From Aporrectodea caliginosa (Eukaryota; Annelida; Clitellata; Crassiclitellata; Lumbricidae), in assembly GCA_020284085.1 (NCBI GenBank), contig JACEVL010000062.1, positions 3,217,110 through 3,281,109 on the forward strand: a DNA stretch of 64,000 bases, given 5' to 3'. A program made the position numbers and the translations under genes. Below, one piece after another: positions 1 through 12,499 of the stretch. The notes below the pieces were generated by a model. It ran no database searches. It had not been told where the DNA came from and saw only the letters and a list, made by a program, of their open reading frames with translations. Positions within the stretch are counted from its first letter, which is position 1. Every line of letters starts with the position of its first letter.

Positions 1-66
<66 letters not shown>
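1..66. repeat. (AAT)n microsatellite
   Basis: Uninterrupted AAT trinucleotide run at the window edge. It sits at the 3' side of a minus-strand LINE fragment (about 170-345), the same arrangement as the ATT run at 5935-6254. It therefore probably grew from a LINE 3' tail. The true left end lies outside the window. Confidence 0.9.
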
Positions 67-169
67 TAGGTGGCTGCCCATACCATATTGCAGTATGTCA
101 AAGAGAAGGGAATAGTACAAGGGAATAGTCCAGCTTAATTCTGATAGTTGTGGGTAAGATGTGCGAGGT

Positions 170-345
170 GCGGGCTAATATTCCGATATTTTTTGCACCG
201 TCTATTGCTTCAGGCAATAGACGGTGGGTGAGCGAAAAGATGGGTACAGGAGCGGAGAAGTAGCTTAATTCACGAGGGAGATCGTTCCAGAGTCGCGGTG
301 CAGTGTGGTGTGTGGAACGGTTAGGCCTATAGAGAATTTCTTATT
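170..345 (-). mobile_element. CR1-like LINE 3' end fragment
   Basis: Read on the minus strand, this stretch gives the degenerate C-terminal signature of a CR1-type LINE reverse transcriptase, including a segment like APRLWNDLP followed by REL. The motif pattern A-P-x-x-W-N-x-L-P recurs at several places in this window. Frames are broken and no full domain is left. Assignment rests on the short motif and the adjacent trinucleotide tail. Confidence 0.45.
196..226. other. perfect 13-bp-stem hairpin
   Basis: Bases 196-208 are exactly complementary to 214-226, with a 5-nt loop (TTCAG). The hairpin lies in LINE-like debris. It may be a remnant of a foldback element; no function can be claimed. Confidence 0.8.
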
Positions 346-1234
346 GCTAACTCGGTCGGTACATTCGCCGCATGCCATATGCTACTCAAAACACATAGCC
401 CTATAGTGTGACAGACTGCATAGGCGTAGCTACATTGAGGCACGAGGAGGCAGTTGCCTCCTCTTGCTTTTTTATATACTGGAACTTCGATTGACTAATG
501 GCTTCAATGACCAGGATTTTGCCAGTGGTCTGTGAAGTTGTCTCCTCTTGAATTTAAGTCTCGCTATAGTATACGTGCCTGTCGTGTAGTATGAAATACT
601 GCATAAGCAGCACGGTTATTTAAATACGTTTATTAAATACTCGACATATAGAAATATTTCTATATAATAACACCCCTCTCTGTCTCAGCTTATTTTCTCT
701 TATTGACGTCATCGCAAAATGACGTAATTTTCCTTTGTTCTATAATGTTTCGGCCACATTCCATTAGTTTCTGTCAGAGGGAGCAGACGTCGAAGAAGGC
801 GATACAGGAGAAGAAGAAAGATATCCAAAAGACGGGGGGGAACGATGAAAATGCTACAAAACAAGACGCAGATGTTGTAGAAGATGACGAGGAACAGTTC
901 CGAACTGAGCGGCAGCCGACCGATCCTCGAAGTGAACAAGAAATTACTCGTAACGTATGACAAACATTTGTTCATCGTCATTTCAACGACCGAAAACAAT
1001 CGGTAATTAAGTAAGGAAGTATGGTAAAACATGAAATTATACTGATGCAAGTAGCCTAAGAACTAAGTATGAAAGTTAGTGAGAAAAATAAGGCCTATTG
1101 CATAAAAGTAAGAAAATTTAATGGCGTGCATTCCCTTCTTTTACTGCATTTGTTGTTCATGATTTTGGCTTGTTAAATATTTGTTTAGCGCTTTTTGAAA
1201 GTATAGCCAACCATTCAGGACCGTTTTACATAAC
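346..1234. other. no gene recognised
   Basis: AT-rich sequence with small open frames and no similarity that I recognise. Bases 418-470 share about 50 bp with 9213-9263, starting CATAGGCGTAGCTACAT and running into an inverted GAGGAGGCA/TGCCTCCTC core. That looks like one end of a hAT-type element whose other end is missing. Confidence 0.5.
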
Positions 1235-1269
1235 AGTATCAAATCGCCTTATCAAGGCGATTTGATACT
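1235..1269. other. perfect 16-bp-stem hairpin
   Basis: Bases 1235-1250 pair exactly with 1254-1269 around a 3-nt loop (ATC). It stands alone in non-coding sequence, with no flanking duplication that I could see. Confidence 0.85.
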
Positions 1270-1509
1270 TTGAAGTTAAACTTTGAAGATGACAGAGAGA
1301 CAAACATAGCCTGCAGTCGAAACCATAGCAACAGACCGAATGGCCGACGGACAGACCAGGGAGACGAGTTGACCACCGAGAGAAAAACAGAAACACAAAC
1401 AGCCAGACATGCAAACAACGGAAAAGATCTCCCTCTAACTATGTCTTCGTCTGACTGTTTGTGTTTCCGTGTCTATAGCATTATGACGTAATTTTCATAG
1501 ACGTAATAA

Positions 1510-2425
1510 TTTGTAATTGTAATATTGTAATCGAACATTTATATAGCGCTGCTCAAAAATCAGCTGCGCTCTCGACCTGCTTCAGTGCCTGCGTCAGGGA
1601 ACAAAAATGTCTTAAGGCGTCTACGGAACTGGGAAGGTGATAGGGTTAGTAACTCAAGGCGAAGAGATTGGGGAAGAGAGTTCCAAGCTGATGGGCCAAC
1701 ACGTGCAAAGCACCTAGAGTGGGCCGTAGCAGAGCGCATGCGAGGGACAACCATAAGGCCACGGGTCGAAGATCGCAGAGGCCCTCGCAGGTAAAGAGGA
1801 GACAAAGGTACAAAAAGACCTCAGGTAGGATGGGGCCACCCCAACAAGACAGTTACGCATGAGGGAAAGGATTTTGAATTGTACCCGCTGTTGGATAGGG
1901 AGCCAGTGAAGGGTATCCCGAATATAGCCTGAGATATGGGCAAACTTTGGAATGTCGCCTATAAGCCGAGCTGCTGCATTAAGAATAGACTGAAGTTTGT
2001 GAGTATTAGAGGCAGAGAGTCCAATGTATGCAGCATTCCAAAAGTCAACCAGAGTGCAGATCAAGGCGTGGATCAGAGTAGTAATGGCATGCAGTGAAAG
2101 AGAGCTGCGAATGGAACGTAGTTGACGCAGCTGGTAGAAGCAAGATCTGGAAACCGAGTTGACCTGGTCAGTAAAAGAAAGGGAAGGATCCAAGACAATT
2201 CCCAGGTCACGAACAGAAGAGGAGAAGTGGATGTGGGGAAATCTTAGATGAAGGGAATCAGTATTCAGTATCAATCTTATTGAGCTGAAGACGGCCACCA
2301 AGCCATATGAATTGTGTCTTGTCAGGATTCAGCCGCAGGCGGTTAGAGGAGAGCCATGCGTCTATGGCAGAGGAAGCCTCTAACAACCGCTCTACCATTT
2401 GAACAGCAGAAGATGCTGGGCCATG
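1510..2425 (-). mobile_element. CR1-like LINE, reverse transcriptase C-terminal part, decayed
   Basis: On the minus strand, 2425 to about 1560 reads through the end of a non-LTR reverse transcriptase: an RLNPDKTQFIWLGG segment, then VRDLGIVLDPSLSF, then LNAARLI-like and LHWLPIQQRVQFKI segments, then YLRSF. After a frameshift near 1750-1800 it continues with LMVVPRMRSA, VGPSAWNSLPQSLR and FRRRLKTFLF. This is the standard order for CR1-clade ORF2 C-termini. The 3' end carries the GCGCTATATAAATG-type tail and ATTAC-like repeats (about 1505-1560). The 5' part of the LINE is missing. It is a dead 5'-truncated copy. Confidence 0.85.
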
Positions 2426-3545
2426 TAATAGACCGATTCTTGCAGATTTCTCTAATTTGACGTCATATATAATGGACCATAGACGTCTTAATAATTGCTA
2501 GCTATTATACAGAAGTCCATGCATAGACTCATTTTTATGTAGACAAATAAGAATGAACTTCAATAAAGTGCATTGTGACGTCATAGTATAATTTGACCAT
2601 TTCTCATAAGAGAGCGCAGCGTAGCGACAATGCAGGGGCGTTGCTTTAACTTATTTCATTTAAGAAAACATTCCGAAACAAGTTGAAAAATACCCGAAGA
2701 AGAATTAGAGTAGGTTCTGAAGATGTTTGAAGTGGAAGAACGAAGATGAATTTTCAAATGTATGTGATTCAATTTTATACGCTTGATTAACCGGTCGATT
2801 AGGCCCTAAAATTTAGACTTTAAGCGGCTTACGTAGCTTACAACAGTATTCTTTAGAGGGTTGAGTTCATGCAACGTAGGATAACAATGCCAATTTGTAT
2901 CGGCTGATTGTATTAGGCCCAAGCTAGATATAATTTGCTTCTCTATGCTTTGAGGCAAGGAATGGCTTTGAGGCATACACGATAGATGTGTAGGCCAACT
3001 CGGTTTAACAGGCTAGATAGTGCAAGACTATAATAGGCATAACGGTCAATTCAATATGCGCCCTTCGAAACTATATTCAATTTTAGATCCCTCGATGATT
3101 CGTGTAGTCTTCTTGATCCATGCATGGAACTTGGACGAATGAAAGTCGAAAGCAAGAATCGGTCATTCTCGACAACCTACATGTATTGGGATCAGTGGAG
3201 AACTCGGTTGTAGATGGCGCTATACGGTAAGATTTAAGGAGCTTAGATGGTCTCTAAACGATATGTCGTCTATCATATTATGACGTCATATTTATCGAAG
3301 TCCATTCCGACGCCATTTTGTTGCTGCCATTATATATTCCGTACTTGCCATGAGATGAGTGGAGAACTCCGCCACCGGACGTCCGTGCATTGCACATCCG
3401 TGCTTAGTGCAAGCCGGTGCCAGTCCCAAGCCTGGATAAAGGAGGAGGGCGACGCTAATGGTCTATGTTACTACACAGTGTCGTTAAACAGGAATACCTA
3501 CCTAGATGAGTGGAGCTCGTAATGAGTAGACGTCCTGTAAGTGAT
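2426..3545. other. no gene recognised
   Basis: Non-repetitive, moderately AT-rich sequence. The 91-codon open frame at 3247-3522 has no recognisable family, no splice structure that fits, and is of a length expected by chance. I see nothing else here. Confidence 0.5.
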
Positions 3546-3850
3546 ATTTTACCAATCATATTGTTGTATTGTATTGTATTGTATTTGATCATTTATAAAG
3601 CGCTTCTCATAGCATAAGCTTTTTAGAAGCGCTCCCAGTACGAGGTATTCCGAGAGAAAAGGAAGGTTTTAAGGTGAGAGAAAGAGGTAGAGATGCTACC
3701 AGAGAGGATTGTAGGGCGTAGAGAAGGAGGAAGTCCATTCCATAGAGAGGTACCTATGCAGGCAAAGGATCTGGATTGAGCCATTGTGGTCCTAACCCGG
3801 GGAACAAACAGGTCAAGCCGGTCAGAGGATCTGAGATTTCTTTATTAGTA
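3546..3850 (-). mobile_element. LINE 3' tail fragment
   Basis: A run of GTATT units (3562-3588) is followed by ATTTATAAAGCGCTTCTC. On the minus strand a decayed LINE C-terminus follows, including a WN-GLPPSLR-like motif. The same tail architecture (short tandem repeat, then a box like CATTTATAAAGCGC) occurs at 13222, 36290 and 49800. Confidence 0.6.
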
Positions 3851-3904
3851 GATGCCATGTCAATGCAAACATTGGTTGAAGATGAAATTGATGACATGCT
3901 ATTG

Positions 3905-4580
3905 ATTTAGGTGACACCTGCTCCATCTTCACAAAGACCAACTACAGTTACAGCTACGCCTGGCTATGGCCGATGTACCAGTATGCAACTATATCGCATC
4001 CAAAGTCAAGTCGTGCAAGGATGCCCACATACTGTGCTCCAGTGCAGTCTAAGACCTGAGCAATAGCCAGGTAGGCCTATGGAATTTCTAAAAGATTATA
4101 ATAATTATTTACTTACAGAAAAAATTATAATATTATACTTACAGATAACGCACGCTATGTCGTAAAATGACCGCGTACAAATCTTCACATTGTTTTTATG
4201 TTTTCTTCTTTCACTTGATGCAAGTCGAAGTTAAGTCTGATAATTTGGTATTTGCTAAATGTTGTCAGAAAAGCTAGACATAACAATAATTATGGTTGTT
4301 TATTTCCATGATTATTTTCTTTAATATTATCACAGTAGCCTACAATTTATCGCAGAGCATATACACTGTGAATTAATAATATTGCAGTTTTTTGCTGACT
4401 CAAAAATATAATTATATCAGTTTGTCATTGTTTCCAATTGCAGTCAGCTTAGTCAGAGCAAATTCAACGACTCCACAGAGCTTCTGGACACTTCACAAGT
4501 TGATGATTGACGTTCAGGAAATGAAGTTCAAGGCCAAGTTTTCCAGTGATGTCATGCTCGCTCTGTGAAGTGTTCCGAGC
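3905..4580 (+). pseudogene. possible decayed FAMeT-like domain exon
   Basis: Bases 3912-4070 translate to DTCSIFTKTNYSYSYAWLWP, then a one-base frame change, then NYIASKVKSCKDAHILCSSA, an in-frame stop and DLSNSQ before a GT donor-like site at 4071. The KVKSCKDAHI segment resembles the core of the farnesoic-acid O-methyltransferase (Methyltransf_FA) domain, in which F-x-V-R-A-x-x-D-A-H-I-A-L is typical. A possible second exon follows a TTGCAG acceptor at about 4441 and reads LVRANSTTPQSFW. The frameshift and stop argue for a pseudogene. The family call is from memory of the motif and is weak. Confidence 0.3.
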
Positions 4581-4699
4581 AACCAGATCCCGCCGTCATA
4601 TGAAATGACAACAGGAGCTCATGTCAACACATTTTCTATTCTGAAGAGCAAATCTCCAATGAGCGATCTGGTTATTCGTAATCGTAATCTGGTTATTTG

Positions 4700-4995
4700 T
4701 AATCGTAATACCTGTTTTGCCGCCCAGTCTCTGACATTGTTGGCCGATCTTCTGCTGGGGAGAGCTTTTAGTCCCTCGGGCTCACTCCTCAATTAGGCAG
4801 CGCATAGCCTTCTCAATTGTTGGACCCTCCATTTGGAATGGACTCCCTTTGGAGGTGTGCCTGCTGCATGCCAAGGTCCAGTAGAACTGTTTTACAATTT
4901 GCTCAAGTCTAGTCTTTATTGCCGTGGTTGGGCTGAGAGCGCCTCTGAGTAGGTTTCCTGAAGGGGTGCTATGGTTAGTTCTTGAAATGAATGTA
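4700..4995 (+). mobile_element. LINE 3' end fragment
   Basis: The plus strand reads SIVGPSIWNGLPLEV at about 4812-4860, the CR1-type C-terminal motif. A short 3' region and a GAATG/CATCC tetranucleotide tail follow, continuous with the minisatellite at 4988-5420. Confidence 0.65.
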
Positions 4996-5420
4996 TGAAT
5001 GAAACCATCCATCCATCAAGTCATTCTTTCGTTCATTCATCCATCCACACACCAACCAACTGGTCCGTGTATCCATCCATCTATGCGTCCATCCATCCCT
5101 CCATTCATTGATTCATCCATTTTGTCTATCGAAGTAACCTGAGATTGAGACCTTATCTGAACGTCTAAACCTTGCCCAAAGATTGAGAGTGAACTGACGC
5201 TCTCCATCCACCCCTCCATCCATCGATTCATCCATCGGTCTGTCTCCATCCACCAAACAGCAGTGCAGCCATCCGTCAGACTATCCAGCCATTCATCGTT
5301 CATCCACTCATCCATCCTTACATTCATCCACCCACCAAGTTTTTCGGTCATTTATTCATCCAACCATCAATCCTTACACCCATTCACCTATGAAGTCATT
5401 CATTCATCCACCACGTGCAC
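4988..5420. repeat. CATC/CATT-rich minisatellite
   Basis: Degenerate tetranucleotide repeat (CATCCATCCATT types) interrupted by non-repeat pieces. The open frames across it encode W/M/D-rich low-complexity peptides and are not genes. It lies at the 3' end of the LINE fragment before it. Confidence 0.75.
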
Positions 5421-5931
5421 CCACCCTGTATGAAGATTGAAGTCCTACCAAAAGATTGAAACCCAACCTGAAAATCCAAACCCTAGAATGACCCGAAATA
5501 GAAATTCTTAGGGCTGTGCTGTTATGTTCGAATGCTTGGCATAAAACGCAAACGGCCGAACGGTTTAACGCTTCGGGGTGTCCAGTGACACTGGGGTGTC
5601 CAGGGGTTCAGCCCACCCTCATGCCAAAACCGCCACTCTTGATATGTGTAGATCATTTAGATTTTAGATGTGCCCCGAACCCCAATCGGTGACTCAACTT
5701 TGTCTTGTCAAGGGTTGTGAGTATGATGCAAGCTTCGCGCCTACCAACTTTATCCCAGGCCCCTCAAATTTCACCCAGGCATCGAGGGCTTTGGTTTCAG
5801 TTTAGTTGTATGATGTAACTATAGATATTGATAGCAGTTTACACTTTACACCTACGTCGCCTGACAGTTTGGCGTTTCTCTCCTGATTGCCCTATCCCTA
5901 GATTTCCACACTTGATGCGTTTTATGCCAAG

Positions 5932-5934
<3 letters not shown>
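5421..5934. other. no gene recognised
   Basis: Mixed-composition non-coding sequence without a recognised element. A direct CACTGGGGTGTCCAG-like word occurs around 5578-5602. Confidence 0.5.
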
Positions 5935-6010
<76 letters not shown>

Positions 6011-6100
6011 TATTTATTTATTATTTATTATTATTATTTATTTATTTATTATTATTATTTATTATTATTATTATTTATAATTAACATTATTATTATTATC

Positions 6101-6158
<58 letters not shown>

Positions 6159-6161
6159 TTA

Positions 6162-6254
<93 letters not shown>
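5935..6254. repeat. (ATT)n microsatellite, about 320 bp
   Basis: Long ATT array with degenerate stretches (TTTATT, TTATAATTA) between 6010 and 6160. The poly-Ile, poly-Tyr and poly-Leu frames over it are artefacts. It directly abuts the 3' end of a minus-strand LINE fragment. Confidence 0.95.
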
Positions 6255-6610
6255 AAACACCTTAAACGTGCGCAAAGTCACACAGAAATGCGAATCTGAG
6301 GCGGTTAGTGAGTTACCAGGTGAAGAGTAGTTAGATATCCATATGTTTGAAGGCCAATGAACAATAGTGAGTTTTGACGCGTTTCTTGAAAGAAGAAAAG
6401 GAGATTGAGCAACAGGTAAACACTGGCAGTCGATTCCATTCCTTGGGGGCAGCAACATGGAATGCACGAGAGCCCATGACGGTGCCACGGAGTGATTTGC
6501 AAATTTTAGTGATGAGGTGATGGAAGGGCAGAAATGTGTTAGGGCGGAAGAGTAGCAGGTTGAGCGAAGTGGTTGGACCGTGAACAACGGACGAAGATAA
6601 GAGGGTAGGT
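6255..6610 (-). mobile_element. CR1-like LINE 3' fragment
   Basis: The minus strand shows a decayed LINE C-terminus: a region corresponding to R-A-F-H-V-A-A-P-x-W-N-S-L-P (about 6430-6480 on the plus strand) and a downstream basic segment ending near 6300. The (ATT)n tract at 5935-6254 is its 3' tail. Confidence 0.6.
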
Positions 6611-6799
6611 GGTGGTCGACAGTGTCAAAAGCAGCACTAAGGTCAAGGCATACTGAGAGGCATGCATTTAAGGTATCATTAGATGAGAAGCTGTTGCCAG
6701 CGTTAAGGCAAGAGCAGTTTCAGTGGAGTAGCCTTCACGGTAACATAACAGCACAGCCCAAGGATTTTCTCTTGGTAGGACTTCAGTCTTCATACGGGG

Positions 6800-7500
6800 T
6801 GGGTAGGTGGATGAATGAATGACTTGATAGGTGAAAGAGTGTGAGGATGGATGAATGAATAAATGAATGAATGGCTTGATAGATGGGTAGATGTAAGGAT
6901 GGATGAGTGGATGAATGGATGAATGGCTGATGGTCTGGCGCGTGGCTCTTGCTGTTTGGTGAATGGATAGACGGATAGATGAATGGATTGGTGGGTGGAT
7001 GGTGGTTGGATGGATGGAGCTTCGGTTCACTCTCTCTTTGGGTAAGGCTTGGATGTTCAGATAGGGTTTCTCTCAGGTTGCTTCGATGGACAAATGGATG
7101 AATTGATGAATGGAGGAATGGATGATGGATGGACGGGAGGGAGAGGGGGAGGGAGGGAGGGAGGGAGGGAGGGAGGGAGGAGGGAGGGAGGGAGGGAGGG
7201 AAGGAGGGAGGAGGGATGATGGCTGGATACACGGACAGAGAAACCAGTTGGTTGTTGTGTGGATCGATGAATGAATGAATGAATGAATGAATGAATGAAT
7301 GAATGATGGATGGATGAATGGATGAATGAATGAATGAATGAATGAATGAATGATGGATGGATGATGGATGGATGGATGGATGGATGGATGGATGGATGGA
7401 TGGATGGATGGATGGATGGATGGATGGATGGATGGATGGATGGATGGATGGATGATTGAACGAATGAATGTATGAATAACTTAGTGGGCGGATGGAGTAG
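6800..7500. repeat. GGAT/GAAT/GGGA tetranucleotide arrays
   Basis: Three blocks: degenerate GGATGAAT (6800-7130), GGGA purine tract (7138-7215), then clean GAAT and GGAT arrays (7262-7455). Long Ser/His/Pro/Ile frames on the minus strand (for example 6783-7568) are low-complexity artefacts. Confidence 0.9.
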
Positions 7501-8690
7501 ATGCGGGTCCATAGGTGGGTCCATGTGTGGGTGAATACATATATTAATGAATGCCTATACCTTGTCATTAGGCAGAGATGTCATTTTAGACTTAATATTT
7601 ACTGAGATCTAAAAGCTGAATGTATTCGATATTAGAGGGTGCCGAGCGGTTTGACAAGAACTGGATCCTCGGGGTAATACTCAGTTGTGACCTTGGCATG
7701 CATTCCCACCTCGAGGGGCACTCTCCTCTTGTGCCTCGTCGCTGTATGCTCTTGGGGTTCTCCGTTCGCACGGCCTTCCTCCTCAGAATGACCACCATCG
7801 CTCAACAGAGGCGCTTTTACAGAAAACGGTTCCCTAGGCGCAAACATTTTGGGGCCCTTCTGAACTTGTAGACCGAGTCTGAGACTCTGGTGGTGTGTAA
7901 CCTATCACGTGCAAAAACCCACGAAGTTGAACTTGAAGCCGTTTTTGCGAGTGTTATTGACACTACTTAGGATTAGTTATAGAAGCTATTTTCAAGGAAT
8001 GTGAAGTTATTTGATTTTAGCTTTTAAAAATGCGATAAGTGTACAGTACTCGTTTGTTGCAATACAATGCAACAATGCTATGTTATATAATATTAAAAAT
8101 GCTTGAAAAATTAATTATGTGAAACTGAATCGGTGTTACTCTTTTGACCACTCGTCACAGACAGCGTAATAGAAATAGAAGAGAAAGTTTAAGTTGCAAA
8201 ACATCCTTGCCCACAATTCGCGAAATTCTTTATATGGTCCAAGAATGGATAAAATTCAAGCAAGATAATCCAGACAAGTCAAATAGTTACCTTTATTTGT
8301 AAAACTTCTAGATTGTCTGTGCCCTTTAAACGCCAGTCCTTGTACAGAAAAATTATTGTAAAACTGCATCGGTTTTACAATAATTTTTCTGTACAAGTAT
8401 TTGTACTATTAACCATTTGTTAGTAGGCTAGTAGTTTCTTCTTTAAACTGCATCATGCAACGCAAGTCTAACTGGCCATCTACAGTCATAGAAAGTATAT
8501 TAATGTATTACTGAATTAGCCAACGAATTTATAGTTGACAGCAGTGAATATATAGGCCTATAGATCTGCGCATAATCTAACGATTGCAAGTTCGAGCTGT
8601 TGTCAAGACTTCGCGTGGAGACGCTGAACAACTTGTTCGCGAACACTTTGGTGTTTGATTCAGATTTACCGCCCTTGCGACCGTAATAAG
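7501..8690. other. no gene recognised
   Basis: Non-coding. Overlapping short open frames occur on both strands around 7600-7870 but have no recognisable family. One notable structure, the hairpin at 8339-8397, is listed separately. Confidence 0.5.
8339..8397. other. perfect 26-bp-stem hairpin
   Basis: Bases 8339-8364 are exactly complementary to 8372-8397 with a 7-nt loop (TGCATCG). A stem this long with no mismatch implies recent formation or active maintenance. It could be a minimal foldback transposon or a small-RNA precursor; the sequence alone does not decide. Confidence 0.85.
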
Positions 8691-8708
8691 TGCAATAAAC
8701 AAAGACAC

Positions 8709-8828
8709 ATTTATTATTACTATTACTATTATTATTATTATTATTGTACTTCATTCCCCCAGGGACTTATAAATTATAAAACCAATGTGTCAATAAAATT
8801 ATGTATTATTGTTATTATTATTATCATT

Positions 8829-8902
<74 letters not shown>
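8709..8902. repeat. ATT then ATC microsatellites
   Basis: Two trinucleotide blocks: ATT-type (8709-8748) and a long ATC array (8818-8902), separated by about 70 bp of unique sequence. Confidence 0.9.
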
Positions 8903-9212
8903 AATGCATTTATTTAGCACCACCATAAAATGACCATTTCAATTGATGGCGCTGAGCAATTGTGAGTGAAGAGCTTGCTCAAGGTCCACCATACACAGTA
9001 ATTATCTCAGGGGAGGCTCCAACCTGTGCTCTCCCGGCCTCTCCGCGTACAAGGCCAGCACTCTAAGCAACAGTCTACCATGTCCCATAAAACGCTGTCA
9101 CTTCCCGCGGTGCCTGTTTTGCTGGACCAAACACATTGAAAAACAGCCATTGGCACAGCTGATTGCGTCAGTTAGGCTACTTTTACTGCATGTATAGAAC
9201 TACTAATATCCA

Positions 9213-9263
9213 TAGGCGTAGCTACATGGAGGCACGAGGAGGCAGTTGCCTCCTCTTGCTTTA
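9213..9263 (+). mobile_element. truncated hAT-like end (copy of 418-470)
   Basis: About 50 bp nearly identical to 418-470, starting CATAGGCGTAGCTACATG. The beginning resembles hAT termini found elsewhere here (CAGTGGCGTAAC). No matching opposite end was found, so this is a solo end. Confidence 0.4.
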
Positions 9264-9416
9264 ATGTCAGAGGTTACGTACATAGTTCAGATGGCAGTGA
9301 CCGATTGACTAGAAGCCAGATTTTGGTCACAAGCACAGAGGAGCCAGGAATTAATCTGTAATGTAGACTGCGAACGAGCAGACAAGGACACGTAGAGACA
9401 CAGCACACACTGACAG

Positions 9417-9592
<176 letters not shown>

Positions 9593-10167
9593 CACTTAAA
9601 CAGTTACGAAGGCGTGTGGAAGTACATGTACATGTAGGTAAACAAGCATCCAAGACGGGCGTATCCCAATTTGGACAGCCACAGACTCACAGTAAGCCAC
9701 TATAGACGCTGAGGTCGACGAAGCTGACAGTCAGAGGCTTCTATTTAGTAGCCGCAGTACAACATTATGTTAGCTTGGTGAGTTTTCTTGCATTACTGTT
9801 ATGTTGAGATGAAAAACTGAAGTCGTCTTGTGACTAGACATTATTTTTGATTGTTATTCCAGTAGATTTCTTGTATTTATGATATGGTTGCAAAATAAAC
9901 TATTTGATTGAATGATTGATTGATTGATTAATTGATTGAAGCCTCCTGAGTGAACTGCACTGGTGAGAAGCTGGTAGCAGCGGGTAGGATAGGTTGAGTC
10001 AGAGCATGTGGAGATCACCAGACTGGTCAGTTGGAGGAAGTGACCAGGGAGGAAGAGATCGAGCCACGCAGACGTATGAGCCAGAAGGATCACGAGGTCG
10101 GAAAAAGGAATATATAGTGACACAGTCCAGAGATTTAGGGACAGTTGGAAAGTCACAGACGAAGGAA

Positions 10168-10231
10168 GAAGATCGGACGGACGAACGGACGGACGAGACG
10201 GACTGACGGACGGACGGACGGACGAGACGGA
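10168..10231. repeat. GGAC-type tetranucleotide repeat
   Basis: Short degenerate GGACGGAC/GACGAGACG array immediately before the hAT element that starts at 10249. Confidence 0.75.
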
Positions 10232-10248
10232 GCAGTGGACGCGAGATG

Positions 10249-11253
10249 CAGTGGCGTACGGAGCTGAAATGCCGCCCTTGGCCATAATTATGCTATTTTC
10301 TCTAAGATATTGCAGTTTGCATGACGATGGTCGATCGTATTACATACCGGGTATACAATTTTATTTTATACAGTTTATAGCCTTTCCGGATTTATCACTT
10401 TCACTGTATTTTGTAATTATCCGTTTTAGTTAGGCCTATAGCCTACATTTTCAACCTACTGAAATCGATATTATTAGATATTAAAACATTTCCTTGCATG
10501 AGTTGCGACTCTCGCTGACTCGCTGCGATGTGTACAATACAGTTCAGTATATTACATAGGCCAACATACATTCATTCGGGAATTTATAAAGCGCCCCTTC
10601 AAGGAAACTACTCATAATAATTTTATTATGTTATAATTACTACAATTATTATCAATATGCTATTAATGTTATCTTGCGAGCTTTAACGACTGCAAAATCA
10701 TTGATGACATCATCAAAATCAATTGTTTCAGCCGTCTCTCTTTCAATGACCGCATTACAAAATTGTTTAACGTAAACCAGAAGCGGTACCAGGCATTGTT
10801 TTGTAACCAGGGCAATGAGGGCATAGCCAGTGCAGTCATACAAGTAACCGGTGCAGGGGCGACTCAAATTCTCGGCAGGGCAAAAATTATGGCAGCCTTG
10901 TGACAGGGCAACAACCAGGACAAAGGCTTTTTCACGAGAGCATTTGCCCCTCTTGCCCTGCTGTAGCGCTGTCGCTGAAGCAGACCTCTCACAGTGATGC
11001 CGCCCCTAACGAAGGCTTATACGGACGTTACGGTAGCGATCAACGGAAGCCAAGCCGACTTCACCAATTAAGTGACCGTTTCTTCCTTTCTTTTCTTATT
11101 TCTCTATCTATCTTTCTTTCTCTTCTATTTTTACGTTTTTTTTAAAATCGACATTCACTTTTTTATATTTTTTCTTAAACCCTATTTTGCCGCCCCTGCA
11201 CAAGTGCCGCCCGGGGCTACTCGCCCCCTCTACCCCCATTCGGTACGCCACTG
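10249..11253. mobile_element. non-autonomous hAT element
   Basis: The ends are CAGTGGCGTACGG (10249) and, inverted, CGGTACGCCACTG (to 11253). Both sides carry the 8-bp target duplication GCGAGATG (10241-10248 and 11254-11261), the hallmark of hAT transposition. The 1,005-bp interior has no transposase frame. The subterminal right end is CG-rich (TGCCGCCCGGGGC), like the other CAGTGGCGTA elements in this window. Confidence 0.9.
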
Positions 11254-11319
11254 GCGAGATGGAAGAGTTAGAGAAGAGGCTAGCCGACAGTCACCCTTAA
11301 GTTAAATAACCTATAGTAC

Positions 11320-12450
<1,131 letters not shown>

Positions 12451-12499
12451 GCAGTCTTGCCTGGATAAGTGGGTCGCAGCATCGATTCAGTCCAAACCC

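Noticed and set aside
3247..3522. 91-codon open frame as a small gene
   Set aside because: No recognisable domain, no matching exons, and a length expected by chance in 64 kb.
5828..6587. Poly-Ile, poly-Tyr and poly-Leu frames
   Set aside because: Translations of an (ATT)n microsatellite. The same applies to Cys-Val frames at 9274-9653, poly-Ala at 11325-11537, and Ser/Leu or Arg/Glu frames at 44581-45577.
6783..7568. 261-codon Ser/His/Pro/Ile-rich frame
   Set aside because: Tetranucleotide repeat translation; changes composition exactly with the repeat blocks.
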